Shown here: piece by piece, positions 22,338-34,400 of the stretch
Position numbering within the stretch: the stretch's first letter is position 1
How the letters are laid out: each line of letters starts with the position of its first letter
Source of the DNA: Hygrocybe punicea
Taxonomy: Eukaryota; Basidiomycota; Agaricomycetes; Agaricales; Hygrophoraceae
Direction: 5' to 3'
Assembly (NCBI GenBank): GCA_963556145.1
Contig: OY744467.1
Location: 1,178,001-1,242,000, forward strand
Length of the DNA stretch: 64,000 nt
The notes under the pieces: model-generated
Database searches by the model: none
Seen by the model: only the letters and a program-made list of their open reading frames with translations
Told to the model about the DNA's origin: nothing
Position numbers and translations under genes: made by a program

Positions 22338-23771
22338 ATGTCTGCCGAAGAGTCTGCAGGTGCAGAAGCTCCAAACCTTATGGCTCTCAAACAAGGCCCT
22401 AAGAAAAAGGCGTAAGTCGGCTGTCATCTTAACTTTCGGCGCCTTTATTGACCTTGCATTGATTCAGCTGTGCTAGTGACCCCTTAGTTCATCACGGACG
22501 ACACTTCGGTAGAACCGTGCATGCGATGTGTAACGTCCAAGCACTAATCACGAACGGCATCTTACGCATGGGCGATGACGTTGATGTTCCAGAAGAGAAC
22601 CTTACTCATGAGTATGTGCTCTCTTATGCAAGTCAATTGTTGCTGGTATTGACCTGATGACTCCATATAGAGGTAGGAGAGAGCGTCGAGTGTTCCAAAG
22701 GCTTTTGGGAATAGTGCTGCATTTAGCTGACCGACTCATGGAATGTTCTAATGAAGATGCCATGGGGATGGCAGACTTGGTACGTCGTTTCCTTCAACGT
22801 CGTGGCGTCATTCTTACATTGCGTCAAGATTCAGAAGGGAGTTTCCAGCGTGAGATCAGACGACACTAAGAGTTTGAAGGGCGCTGTCCTAGACTGGATA
22901 ACCCCTTGAGATCTTGCATTGAATCCACCCCTTTCACGCAATGTCAAAGTAAACTGCGGTTACCATCACCATGCCATGGGAGCACTTCTCTGCCCCGCTG
23001 GGTTAGACTGGAATGATCCGGAGTATGTCCTGTAGTTTCTGACTAACATGATAATGTTTACTATTAAGTTGATGTTCTAGTATTCATACCAAGCTTTCCA
23101 GCGGCGAAATGACGGTCTCTGGTGACCAGTGGCCAATGATGGTATACACAGACCAAGAGTACGACCCCGAAAATCCATGGGCCGGACTTTTCAGGTCCAA
23201 GATTCTCGTCTGGGTATGGTTTAATTTGTCTACCAGTACATTACTGACTTCACTACTTACTACAGGCATACAAACATACCTTCACTTCGCCCAGCTCGGT
23301 CGATAAAGAACCCAAAGCAACCCGATCGGGAAACGCTCGTATACACGGTATGAACCGCGTCACTACTGCTTCCATAGCCTACACGGCTACCCAAGTATGT
23401 TTGGATATAACATTTTCCGGGTCGCTTGTCTGACGATCTTAGCTTCGTTTCGCCTTATCCTCTTCCTCAGTGTTTTGTCGGTCAGATACTTCAACAGATT
23501 CAGAACGATTCTATGAAAGTGTATTGGAATTCCTGGATGACCTGGAGGAGAAGGACAAAGTAGACGGTTTATTGGACTGGTGGAATTGGTAGGTGTATCC
23601 CAATGACCTCGTATTTCTCCTTTTGATATTTTCATTGGCAGCCAAGTGTTTCCAAGCCATGTGATGCACAATCACGGCATTTCGAAGATGAGCGCCCTCG
23701 CAACATTGAAGGAGAAGAGGGCGGCGAAGAAACGTGCGACAGAAAGCAGGAACACTGGCAATGGTGACTGA
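22338..23771 (+). pseudogene. DUF6698-like Agaricomycete gene, eight exons, one nonsense codon
   Basis: Exons: 22338-22411, 22468-22611, 22671-22779, 22835-23022, 23081-23213, 23266-23394, 23443-23588 and 23642-23771. All phases fit and give 351 codons. Motifs include DPLVHHGRHFGRTVHAMCNV, ALLCPAGLDW, VSGDQWPMMVYTDQEYDP, AYKHTFTSPSSVDKEPKATR, NARIHGM and RFALSSSSVF...DSERFYES, with a Lys/Arg-rich C-terminus. This is the layout of the fungal family I remember as DUF6698; no activity is known. A single TGA (22907-22909, exon 4) interrupts ITP-x-DLALNPPLSRNVKV where Arg is expected. Seven introns with intact splice sites suggest the loss is recent, or that the stop is an allele or error. Confidence 0.7.
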
Positions 23772-25157
23772 TTTAGAATAGTGCTATAATATGTGCCAAC
23801 CCGTCAAGGAATTGTATCTCGTTATCACCCTTTCCCAGTCAGCAATTGAATGATAAGTGATGACTTCAAGATAGCCGTTGATCAAAGCAAACAAACTAGG
23901 TAACTTGAACCCGCTTCATAAAAGCATATCACATTGATAACGGTTGCTCGTCAGAACCAACTATTGTTCATGTCAATATGTATGCTACATTCATACAAGT
24001 AACTACCTTTGTGCTATACCTCTTTGAAGTGGATGAACTTATATGAGTTTCACCAAGTCTTTTATTGATCTGCCTTTATGACACAAATGGCTAACAGAAT
24101 ACAAAAAGCACATTTCTTGCCTGTCTTATCACAACTTCCAATTCTAAGTGAGCTTGAGAAATTCTACCCTCCTTTATATACTACTGTCAGTCTGAGCAAG
24201 TCTTGGGTTGCTTAGCTGGGCCTGCCATCATGGCTCAGACATTATAATATGTACATTTCTTGCCTTCCTTATCACAACTTCCAATTCTAGGTGAGCTTGT
24301 GAAATTCTACCCTCCTTTATATACTGCTGTAAGTCTAAGCAAGTCTTTGGTTGCTTATCTGGGCCTGCAATTATAACACACATGGTCCAGACATTGTAAG
24401 ATGTACACTTCTTGCCTTTCTTATCACAACCTCCAATTCCAGGTGAGCTTGTGGAATGCTACCCTCCTTTATCTGACATTGCAATATAGTATATAAGACT
24501 GGCAGATATTATGAAGATTATTGACATTATAAGGCCTTATCATGCCTTATCCTAACCCCACTGTTTTCCTGATGGTCTTTGTAGGTCATAGAGTTTCAAT
24601 GAATTAGGACGATGTTAAATGACACACTATTAACGGCATCGTTGAACAGCAGTGCAGTCCAAAGTGGTCAGACCTTCAGTGGGTCCATCTTCGAGCATCA
24701 ATAGTCAAAAACCACTCAAGTGATGAGGTAAGTCAACTCACTGGGTACAAGCATGCCATCTTGGCCAGTGCCATCACAGAAGACGAAGAGTCATTTAGAC
24801 AACATCTCAGAGTCGCAAGCCCAATAATGAGTGGGAACACTGTGGTAGCCCAGATTTATAGGTTACGCCTACGTCGTCCCTGAAGGCTTCTCGTAATCCT
24901 ATAGATGCTGCCAGGATCCATGCAAAACGTTATCCCAGGTTTGATTGTTGAGGACTGAGCGCTGATCAACTGATGGATTGATTGACGATGAACTCTGAAG
25001 GGTTAGAGCGTACTCGGAAGATTATGCTCCCACAGCGCCTATAGATGGCAAAAGCTGGCCAGGAGTTGACCCGGGTGAGGACGGGCACATCGGGCAAAGC
25101 CGGGGTCACGAAATCCCTGGAGAACCGTGGGAAAGTGGAGATTTGAAGGCTCTCATA
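23772..25157. other. Intergenic, no gene seen apart from a tandem repeat
   Basis: AT-rich sequence with no recognisable ORF. The tandem repeat at 24110-24480 is listed separately. The last 200 bp before the Crinkler-type gene are GC-richer; no TATA box was identified. Confidence 0.5.
24110..24480 (+). repeat. Tandem repeat, 143-152 bp period, about 2.5 units
   Basis: Units start at 24110, 24253 and 24405 with ACA(T/C)TTCTTGCC, followed by TATCACAAC(T/C)TCCAATTC, GTGAGCTTG and TACCCTCCTTTAT. The third unit is incomplete. No coding potential. Confidence 0.85.
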
Positions 25158-28100
25158 ATGCCCCCCGTTCTAATCAAATTCAAGAAGGCCGGTGCGGCCT
25201 GCGCTAAACTGGTCCAATTCAAGGACCTTCCAAACTGGAGTGATCTTGCTTCAAAAATCGCTAAGGAATTCCTCATTTTACCGGAACATGTTGATGTGGC
25301 TTATGTCGACGAGGCCAGGGATGAGTTTCATCTTAAAAATGAACAAGACCTTCAAGCTTTCTATAAGCTGCCAGGACAACCTTCTGAAGTAATCAAGCTT
25401 GTCGTGCAAGATTTGAAGGCTCCAGACCGTGAGTGCGCTCTCTGCTGCATCACGATTCCCTTTAACCTCTTGCTCGCCTGTCTACGCTCACATTTCACGT
25501 ACAACGTCCACTCCCATTCCTTTACTTTGTTGCTTTGCTCAATCAGCCTCGATTCCTGCAACGTGGTCCATGGACTCCAATCTTCCTGATCTATGGAAGA
25601 GCGGTAAGCACTCCTGAGTGATCGGAACCACATATTACTCAATCCTGTGGCTTAGACGACAAATTCAAGCTCTTTTGTTGCATTCTTGGGTCTGATCGTA
25701 TCTTTCCGGTTGACATTGCCAAGAGCGAGACTGTGGGCGACCTGAAGAAAGCGATCAAGAAGGAGAAGGAGCCTGAACTGGATTATCTTCCCGCTGATAC
25801 TCTCGACCTCTGGGAGGTGAGTGAATCCTTTCCACCATCAGTGCCGACCATCAACGATTACAAGGTTTCCCTCCCAATCGACGCCACTCTCAAGGACAAA
25901 TTGAAATTGAACAAACTTGTCTTGGGTGAAGCTCTGGAACCTTCTGATGAGCTGTCGGAAGTCTTTTTTGACAATACGCCTGCTCGCAAGCACCTTCACA
26001 TCATTGTGCGAGTTCCGCCAGCTTGTGAGTTCTACAATTCATTTCCATCGCCGTTCTGACCAGGGCTCGCGTCTCTCTAATTATGTCATATCTCGAACAT
26101 CAATGAATGGCCTATCTCTGTATTGTTTGATCGTGAGTCGCATGTCTCATATGTGCGTTGGATATTACTTAGGGTGGCATATTTGCTTGCAGGTAAAGGG
26201 TGCAAGCAACCGTGTAAGCTTATGGTTTTTCCTATTATTCCTATTACGCTAACGTTGGTATAGCTTTACCTTCCTCGGTGACCCCTGTCTCAACTAGGAT
26301 CGTTACGCCTCCGGAACACAGCCTCGGTATTGAGGTAATTGATCAGCGGATCAATACCGAGCTGGATTCGCTTCGCGGGGTGATTGAGTCATTTCTCAAA
26401 GACCCTGATTCACCCGCCTGGGTCCCTCCAGACACCATTACGGACCCAGGGATCCGAGAATTCCTTACCAACCTCCGAATTCCAACTTATCGGAGTGGCA
26501 ACCCGAGTCTTTTGTTCCACGATCTCCGGGATTGTCATGACAGCCAATTTAAGGACGCCTTTCGAGGGAGAACACATCTGTATCTGGTTCTCGCTTGCTC
26601 TTTGACGTCTTCTCACCGTGGATTACAGGTTTATTTGCAACACGTCTGGGTCAGGCAAAACACGGCGCATAATGGAAGGCTTCACGAAATATTGGGGTTT
26701 TTACCTTGTTGCATCCCCAGATACCAACGAAGTTGGCATCAAAGATTTGCGTGAGGCCCTTGAAGGAGTGGTTAGGTATTCCTCATGGGCTTCCGACCTT
26801 AGCGAGTTCCCGCCCGAGGAACGGGTCAAGCAAAACGAATCTAATATGTCCATTGCCCGTAAACTCCTCTTGAAAGTTCTGGCTGCGCGAACGGTGGTTT
26901 TCGAGTTGTTCCTTCAGCTCGCGATGGAGATCGACGGCACCTTGCAGGAGAAGCATAAACGCATCTGGTTACTTTTCCAAACGTCTGGCCATCTAGACCC
27001 TCACGCCCGATCCTCGCATCCGTTTATATCTATCATGAAGAATGCCTTGCGCCACGCCTCCGATGACGCTCTGGAAATATTGGTTGGACGCCTTGAAATT
27101 ATCCATAGGAGATATCTTGAACAGACAAACTTCATAATTGCTTTGGACGAGGCACAATGGGCAGTGAGATTATATCCCTCTCCGTTCTTGTCATCTAAGG
27201 ACCACGGAAATTTTCGGTCAATACTCCGCGAAGTTGTGAGAGCCATCACCAACCTACCAGTCAAGCTTGTTGTGTCGGGCACAGGTCTTTCATTGGGGGA
27301 CGTAGAGGACGCTATGAGCTCTGGAGTTTCAAAACCTGCGGGCACCGTCGAATTATACCACCAGCTTGGGATGTTCGACACATGGCCGAAATTGGAGCCA
27401 TTCCTCTGTCGCTACATCCCTCGTTCCATTTTGGAATCTGATTCTGGCCGTCGCCTGCAACGACGGATTCAGGAATATCTTCTGGGTCGGTAAGTCAGCC
27501 TATTTCCTTTCAGCTGACCGAGTCTGACTACTGGCAGATATCGGTTTTCTGTAGCTTTTGTGGAGTACCTCTTGAGGACAGGGCTGCAATCCCCGCACAG
27601 ATTGCTGAATGAATATATCAAACAACATACAACATGTCTCCCTGGTGACATTGGCCATCCTTATGTTCAAAGTGAACCCGAACTTGAGATTCAAGTGCGC
27701 ATGATGGGCTTTGACTGGGCGAAACTTAGGGCTGGTAAGTTGTACTTGATCTTCCCTGCCCTCCATTTGACACTCCTCAGATAAGTTCGCCCTTGAACAA
27801 GCAGCCCTGATTGTGCAGTCCCACTTGGCTAAGGGGCAATCTCCGTCGTTCAAGCCCGTTACTCACCGACTCGTCGAATACGGAATAGCCCATCTGCGCG
27901 AGGGTCACGTGGGTCAGATAATCGAACCACTTGCCTTCCTGTCGCTGATGATGTGGCTTGAAACTGAACACGTCAAGCTGGTAAAGAATCTCAGCTTGCG
28001 ACTTGCCTCTCAGGAATCACGTGGAAGTGCTTACGAGGAGCTGGTGATTCTGTACTTGATTCGAGCACTGCGTCACCCAGTCCCATTTAGCTCGGTTTTT

Positions 28101-28788
28101 GACTTTCATGGCAGCCATCCTCCGTGGGCTCATGAAAATGCCCAGATTCAGGGCCGCCTCGATGGGAAGGTCGTACCTGTAAATATCCTAGGAAGGCCAC
28201 ACAACCCGAGTCTCGGTGCAGTACACTACGCCTCCTCAATCGAAGATATTCTACGCTGGATTGAAAAGCCACCTGTCGGATCTCCGTCTGCCCCCGCAGT
28301 ACTTATCCCAACCATATTGTTTGGACCTGACGTCCTCTTTCGCTTTGGGGATATCATTGCGATGGGCCAATTCAAGTCTTACTTGGATGGTAACAAAAAT
28401 TCTCTCGACGCGGCTGCAACCGCCAAGGCTCTCACCTCCCTAAGTCCACAACATTGGTTCAAAGAATCGGTGTGTTGGGTGGCTTCATTCTTCTCCAATG
28501 CTCACTCACGACTTGTACCAGTCTCTGCATAAGCGTCAAAAACTCATCAATGCCATAACAAAACATGAGGTCCTTCGCTTTGTTGCTGGTTACCCACTTC
28601 CTCCTGATCTCAATTTACGAGCCAAGTCAGTCAAGTCAGCGCTTGCTGCGTTGGGGGAGAATGCGGTAGTAGCAACACTCAGACTTGATTCATTCAGGGC
28701 CCACTTCATTTTACAGGATGAGGATTATCTCCTTGAATCATTGGAACATGCCCTTGACCGGAAACGAAAAGCAGATGCCATGAATTAA
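25158..28788 (+). CDS. Crinkler-type protein: ubiquitin-like header, P-loop NTPase, PD-(D/E)xK nuclease (999 aa)
   Basis: Ten exons: 25158-25428, 25547-25603, 25656-25816, 25865-26024, 26193-26213, 26264-26579, 26629-27489, 27538-27734, 27781-28469 and 28522-28788. All junction phases agree and total 3000 nt. Exons 3-4 encode the Crinkler header: KLFCCILGSDRIFPVDIAKS, ETVGDLKKAIKKEK and DLWEVSLPID. The NTPase follows with Walker A NTSGSGKTR (about 26640-26665) and Walker B FIIALDEAQ (about 27130-27160). The C-terminal part has AYEELV, GPDVLFRF (28322-28345) and MGQFKSY (28361-28381), which fit the E...D...QxK pattern of restriction-endonuclease-like nucleases. Published surveys describe such proteins in oomycetes and fungi as effectors or factors in genome conflict. 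No stop or frameshift was found, and no signal peptide is visible. Exon 5 (21 nt) is the least certain. Confidence 0.8.
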
Positions 28789-28861
28789 GTATATAGGCCT
28801 GTATTGTAGCCAAGCTAACTCTTGTGTATGATGATATCTCTGCTTTGAATAACTAGAGGGA

Positions 28862-28983
28862 AGGGCCACCTTCGGTGGCGCAACCTTGCTCCTTTTTTTG
28901 GCAGTCTGATAGATTTGGACTTGAAAAACATGTGACATTTACTTAGAATACAACCGATGTGTACTTAAAATAGCAAGGCATCC
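28862..28983 (+). repeat. Dispersed intergenic repeat (second copy at 58032)
   Basis: The words GGGCCAC, ACCTTGCTCCTTTTTT, AGTCTGATAG, ATTTGGACTTGAA and TACTTAAAATA occur in the same order and spacing at 58032-58146. It lies just downstream of the Crinkler-type gene, so it may contain shared 3' flank sequence. Confidence 0.7.
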
Positions 28984-30098
28984 AGAATTCACTTCTTTTT
29001 CATCAAAATCTGGGTGTGTTTTGGTGACAAGTACTTCAGTGGTCAGCAAGACGTGATGATGCGTTAAGCCTCGTCGTTGAAATTCTGCTGCTTGGAGGGG
29101 ATGAGGAATTCACAGTAGGGGTGAAATCTCGATAACGCACTCGGACCAGTCGTTGAGAGAATGGGAAGCGGGGTAGTCCCCAAGGAAAGAAAAGAAATGT
29201 GGTGAGCGTTCAATTTTGAGGCTGGCAGAAGCATGTGCTGTTTGGGGACCGGTTTTTCAATGAGATGAGTCCAGCGCGACATCTTCAAAGAAGTACATGA
29301 CGTCGTGGCATTAATGACGTCATGGCAGAGGGTAATCCGAGTCAGTGGTTATTCAGCGTGAAGATTGTGATCAGATGTTGTTACCAGGATGACGTGCCGT
29401 GTCTCACCAGTCGTGTCTCACCTTTTATTAAGCCATGAGGCTTGCATGGATTTGAGAATCGATACAACTATGCCAACTCCGATTGATTTCACTGCGTTTT
29501 TCCACGTCCTCCGTTTTGTTGACGGTGAGGATTTGCACATTCACGAAGTGCAATGGGCACCAAGGTCGTCAGAAGAGCAACAAAATTCATATCGGATGTT
29601 TGAAACGAGTTTAGGGGTGGTGTGTTTTCTTTCCGCAAGCGGGGGACACGATTAACAGGAATCGTGTCAGTTTGTTCACACGCATCGCATATATTACACA
29701 GGTTCATTTTTAGTTTTCGTCTTTGATTGTGAGGCGGTTTTGGCTGATGAACGAGTGTAGGAAAATGGGTACCAACAGTCGAAGGAAAGGAGTGGGATTG
29801 GACGTTTTCTTGACCAGTGACCTTCGACAGATAGCAGGAGGAGAGTGCTTTATTTATAGATCAAGGTGGAGACTGTTGGAAAAGCGGTAATTACAGAAGA
29901 GGAGGTACAAAACAGTGAGGGCAAGAAAAAAACGTAACATTTTTTTTTGGCGGTTTTCGTTTCCGTTGACGCTCTGATTGATGTTGAAAGAGAAGGCATT
30001 GGCTGTTGGGGACGGAATAATGACTTGTAGTAGTACAAATAAGAGAATGCATGTGAAAAACGTAGCGAATCGATGTCTCAGCCTCGGTTTTTTTTTGG
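28984..30098. other. Region left of the Helitron auxiliary ORF; left boundary not found
   Basis: No recognised gene. ORFs at 29064-29288 (-) and 29389-29655 (+) have no family features. The Helitron 5' end (a TC dinucleotide after A) probably lies here or a little left, but a two-base signal cannot be chosen by eye. Confidence 0.4.
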
Positions 30099-31345
30099 TT
30101 ACAGCCTCTGTTTCTTTTTCCCTTTGAGGCTGTCCTTGATGTCGAAGGGGTCTTTTTTTAACAGACGTTTCTTGATGGGTGAATGAGAGCTGTGAGTGGG
30201 AGGCAGTACAATGTGTAGGGATACGATGTCGGCCACGAAAACATCACGGCTCGGACGCGCTTTTTCTCGCACCAAGTATTTTTGAACAGTGAAACGGGCA
30301 GCGACCGTTGCTCCCTTTAAGGTGTCAACGTACTCGCGTGGTCCAACGAGGTCACGATCAATGTTAAATGCTGGGAGAGGCTTGACAAAGTAAAGTCCTT
30401 CCATGCTTTTCAGCGCATCGCGGGCTTGGTCACTGTCTACAGGCCAATCACACAGTTTCGTTTCTTCAGCGAAATCGGCTGGATTGTGTGAGATTAAATG
30501 TAGGTAGTAGGTGATGTGAAAGTAGTCACCTCGATTAATATTGTTGTGCTCTTTGTTGGAAGCTTGGACCCCTCTCTGTGGAGTAGATGAGTTATACAAG
30601 GATACGTGGTCTGCAAAAACAGTCCTACATAAAATGGTTGATGTCGCAATCTGATTTTCGTCATTCCACCCTTGCCTTCTTTAATGATGCCTTCACTAAC
30701 CGATCCGGGATTTTTGGCGGTGTTCATTAATTTTCGAATCGTGGAGACGGCGGTGTTGAAGTCTTTGACGAGAGTTGGGGAAGAGATCGCAGTGCCAGTG
30801 CATGTCAGCTTTATGTCAGCGAATCTTTTAGCGCCTCCGACGTCTCCTCGCCACATTGCGTCGGGCATCAACCAGAAGTCATCTTCAGTGATGTGCATGA
30901 GGAGCGTTAGTTCTGCTGACTCTCCAGCGTCACCTCCTGTTGTAGGCAAGATGGGGGTGACAATGTTTTCGTTACGTTCCGGTTCATGTGTGACCAGCCA
31001 AAGGGTTCGGCCATCTCTCATCCAGCATAGCGTGTTGCCGACGTCAGGATCGCCCACATATGAACAAGAAGCAATCAGAGCGGTCCGCCACACATCCAAT
31101 TTGTGTTCTTGTTGATTGACAGGCCCATCTGTAACTGAAGGTGGGATGCCAAGTACTCGGATGCTGTTTGGTCTGTCAACATTGCAAAACTATGGCGACG
31201 AGAAAACTCACTTGACTTGTTTTGAAGCTCCAACCCTTGAATCGACAAAGTGTGCCTGAATGTTCTTTGGAGACTCTTCGGAGGCAGTTTCTCTTGTACG
31301 ATCGTTTGCAGAGACGGTGGTGGATGATGAAGCTTTAGAAGTCAT
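30099..31345 (-). pseudogene. Helitron-associated auxiliary ORF, unknown function, probably frameshifted
   Basis: The start at 31345 reads MTSKASSSTTV. A 39-bp intron (31173-31211) joins ...SKQVK to PNSIRVLGIPPSVTDGP. The frame continues VWRTALIASCSYVGDPDVG, GRTLWLVTHEPERNENIVTP, DDFWLMPDAMWRGDVGGAKR and to about 30622, where it appears to slip into ADHVSLYNSSTPQRGVQASN, then RGDYFHITYYLHLISHNP, ending SLKGKKKQRL. It is divergent from the Rep/helicase gene, about 60 bp between starts, so the two probably share a promoter. I recognise no domain. A single-strand-binding partner is a common helper in other Helitrons, but nothing here proves it. Confidence 0.5.
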
Positions 31346-31406
31346 GACATGGGAGAGATGGGCATTTCAAGGGTGGGCACGGTCTTTTTTACACAACCAA
31401 TGCATC

Positions 31407-34400
31407 ATGGCAAAATTTAACTGCGAACAAGACCGAAACTTTGTAGGTCTCAGTTGGTGATCGTTCTTGTGGTGTAGACGTCATGCGAACGTCATTCGGC
31501 GCTGTTTTTTACAGGGACGAAGGGGTGTTTTTTTTTTCCGTTTCCCTTTTGATGCGATTAAGGAACTGTCTCAGTTTCAACGAATGCTGAACGCTCACGA
31601 TCTACGCTACTTGACGGTCCCAGAGTTGTTAACGTTGTCAAGGGGACATGTGCAATTCGGTCGTGGTCAACGAACGAGAGTGGCTGTCATTCAAAGAATA
31701 TTAACAGTTGGCTCTTCTTCGTTACACGACCACCTACAAACGGCGGCGACTGCGAAACGACGACATGTGGAGGAATCAGAGGAGATGAAAGTTTTACAAC
31801 AAAAACGGAAAGTCGAAGAAAAGTACGAAAGACGAAGGAAAATCATAAAAATCGACCGAACTTACTGGGATTCAGATACGAGTGGTTTCCTGAAATTGCC
31901 TTCAGAAACACGATTGCATGAATGCTACAGAGAGTTTTACGAGGCAACTTCTAACGAGGCCGTTCAGATCGGTGTCTGTGCTGTATGCGCGCGAGAGCTC
32001 AGCGTACGTGGGGACTGTTTACATCGAAAGCGTTTATCAGATTTGGCGAACTCACATCGCTTGATCCCAAAATGGTTTCAACCTGCACATGAACTATTCC
32101 ATCAACGATTACTCCTTCCTCAAGCTGTTAATGCAGGACCAACGATGGCCGATACGTGGATCACTGTATGCGAAGCTTGTCTCACTTCTTTGAAGGAGAA
32201 AAGGGAGAGTCCTCCTCCAATGTCTTTGGCAAATCGTTTGTGGATAGGCGAAGTTCCGTGGGAGTTAAAACGACTCACTTTTGCAGAGCAGTTGTTAATC
32301 GCGCTTTTTTATCCTCGAGTGTACGTCTTCAAGCTATTCCCTAAACTGAAGTTTCCTGTGAAGGAAAACGCAGCGTTACAGAGTGCCATGGGTGGATCTG
32401 TGAGTACCTATGATTTAGATGTGGATGGGGCAAGTGCCATGATTGAAGGAGACCTCTTACCACGACGACCACATATATTGGCTAGTGTGATCTCCGTTAC
32501 CTTTATCAGGACAAATCCGGTTCCTAAAACATGGTTACGGACCACATTCAAAGTGCGTCAAAATGTCGTTCACGATGCATTGCGATGGTTGAAAAACCAT
32601 AATGTCAAGTATTATGGGCACATGAAGTTGTCAATGGAAAACCTTTCTGAACTTCCTGAAGATAATGTTCCTGGCGAGGTGCTTGGGATCGTTCGACATT
32701 CGAATGATGTTGGCATTCTAGAAGAAGAAAATGGAGGGTATCTGCCTTCACATGATGATCCTGTAGGAGGTATTTGAATTTCAACGTAATCTTGGACAAA
32801 TTTTGATATATCCGAATTAGTTGATACGAGGGACAGCAGACGTGACAATGTGGAGAGGTCCCCCGATGAGGAGGAAGGTGTGTTTCTGAACTCGATGAAT
32901 TTACTGTCAAATTGATACAGCGGAAAATGATGTAGGACCCGAAGTCGTGCCTCTGCACATTTCAGGCGTGGTTGACATGGATGTTACACGAATGACAAGT
33001 TCGGAAATGATGCTGTGGGGTCTTGCGAATCTGTGGAAAGAAGATAAGGAAGGAGGTTATGTCATAAAGCATGGGAATCAACCTGTGTCTGATTTTGGAA
33101 CTCCTCGTTCAGCAAACCGCGAAACGGCACGGATGATGTCCTTTGACACACCTAATTTCTTCGAGAAAGCATTTCCTTGCCTGTTTCCTTATGGAACCGG
33201 TGGAATAGAGGCCGACCGCAAAACACAACTGGACTTCCGTCAGCATGTGCAGTGGGCACTGCAATACCATGATCGCCATTTCCAAAAGCATGAGACTTTT
33301 TCTTTTGTTGTGTTTAGCATCTTGCAACGACGTCAAACTTTGGCGACGGCACGAGTACAGATCAATAGGAGGGACTTTCAGGCCGATGCTGAACGATTGA
33401 TGGCGTTAACCCCCGAACGATTGCAGCAGGCGGCAAGGGAAGAGGACGCGAATCTTCCCATCTCGGATGCAACTGTTAAAAAAATTCACCGTCAAGTGTA
33501 TGGCGCCGTGAGTCGCGTTAAAGGTTCAGACCAGAGCCGCTACCAACTAAGGAGTCAAATCTGGTCGACGGCTTTGGTCTATGGACCCCCCACGGTATGG
33601 ATGACAATCAACCCATCAGATTTACACGACCCCATTTTGCAATTTTTTGCCAGAGAAGAAATCGATCTGGACAATTTCATAGCTTCTGCAGGACCTGACG
33701 CGGGTCAGCGTGCACAAAATGTTGCAAATGATCCGTACGCAGCCGCGAAGTTCTTCCACTTCATCATACATGGTGTTTTAGAGCATTTACTTCAAATAAA
33801 GGTCGAAGATCACAAAATCAAGACCGAGGTCGGCATAATGGGAGAGGTGGGGGTGTATTTTGGAGCTGTGGAAGCTCAAGGACGAGCGACACTGCATCTC
33901 CACTTACTGCTTTGGCTAAAGCATACTCCTTCTTTTGATCACTTGGCCAACCTCCTCAAGACGGAGGCTTTCCGTGAACGTGTGGTCCGTTATATTGACG
34001 CGAATTTTCGAGCACATCTACCAGGCCTTGATTCCCCGGAAAGTCTATGGAACATTCCCAAGGACAAGAACATTAGTTACAGTCGACCTCCGAACCCCTC
34101 AAGCCCTGATTATAGAAACGATTTGAAAGCGATGGAATTGAAGTTGGCGTGAATGGAACAAGTGCACGTGTGTCAGTTACGGCGATGTCTTCAATACGAC
34201 AAAGAAGGACTCCTCGTTTGCAAAAGGTGCGCACCATTCCAGATCTCTGAAGCCAGCTATGTTACTTCAGATGGGAAATGGGGTAGTAAAAGGCTTCATC
34301 CTTACATCAATGGTTGGGTGCCTGCGATACTCGTCAATGTTCATTGTAACAATGATGGGAAGCTCCTTACAAATGGTGGGGACACGAAGAACATAACTTA

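Noticed and set aside
25817..25864. Reading straight through the 48-bp segment in the Crinkler-type gene
   Set aside because: It is in frame, but removing it joins DLWE to VSLPID, the conserved header pattern, and it has good splice ends.
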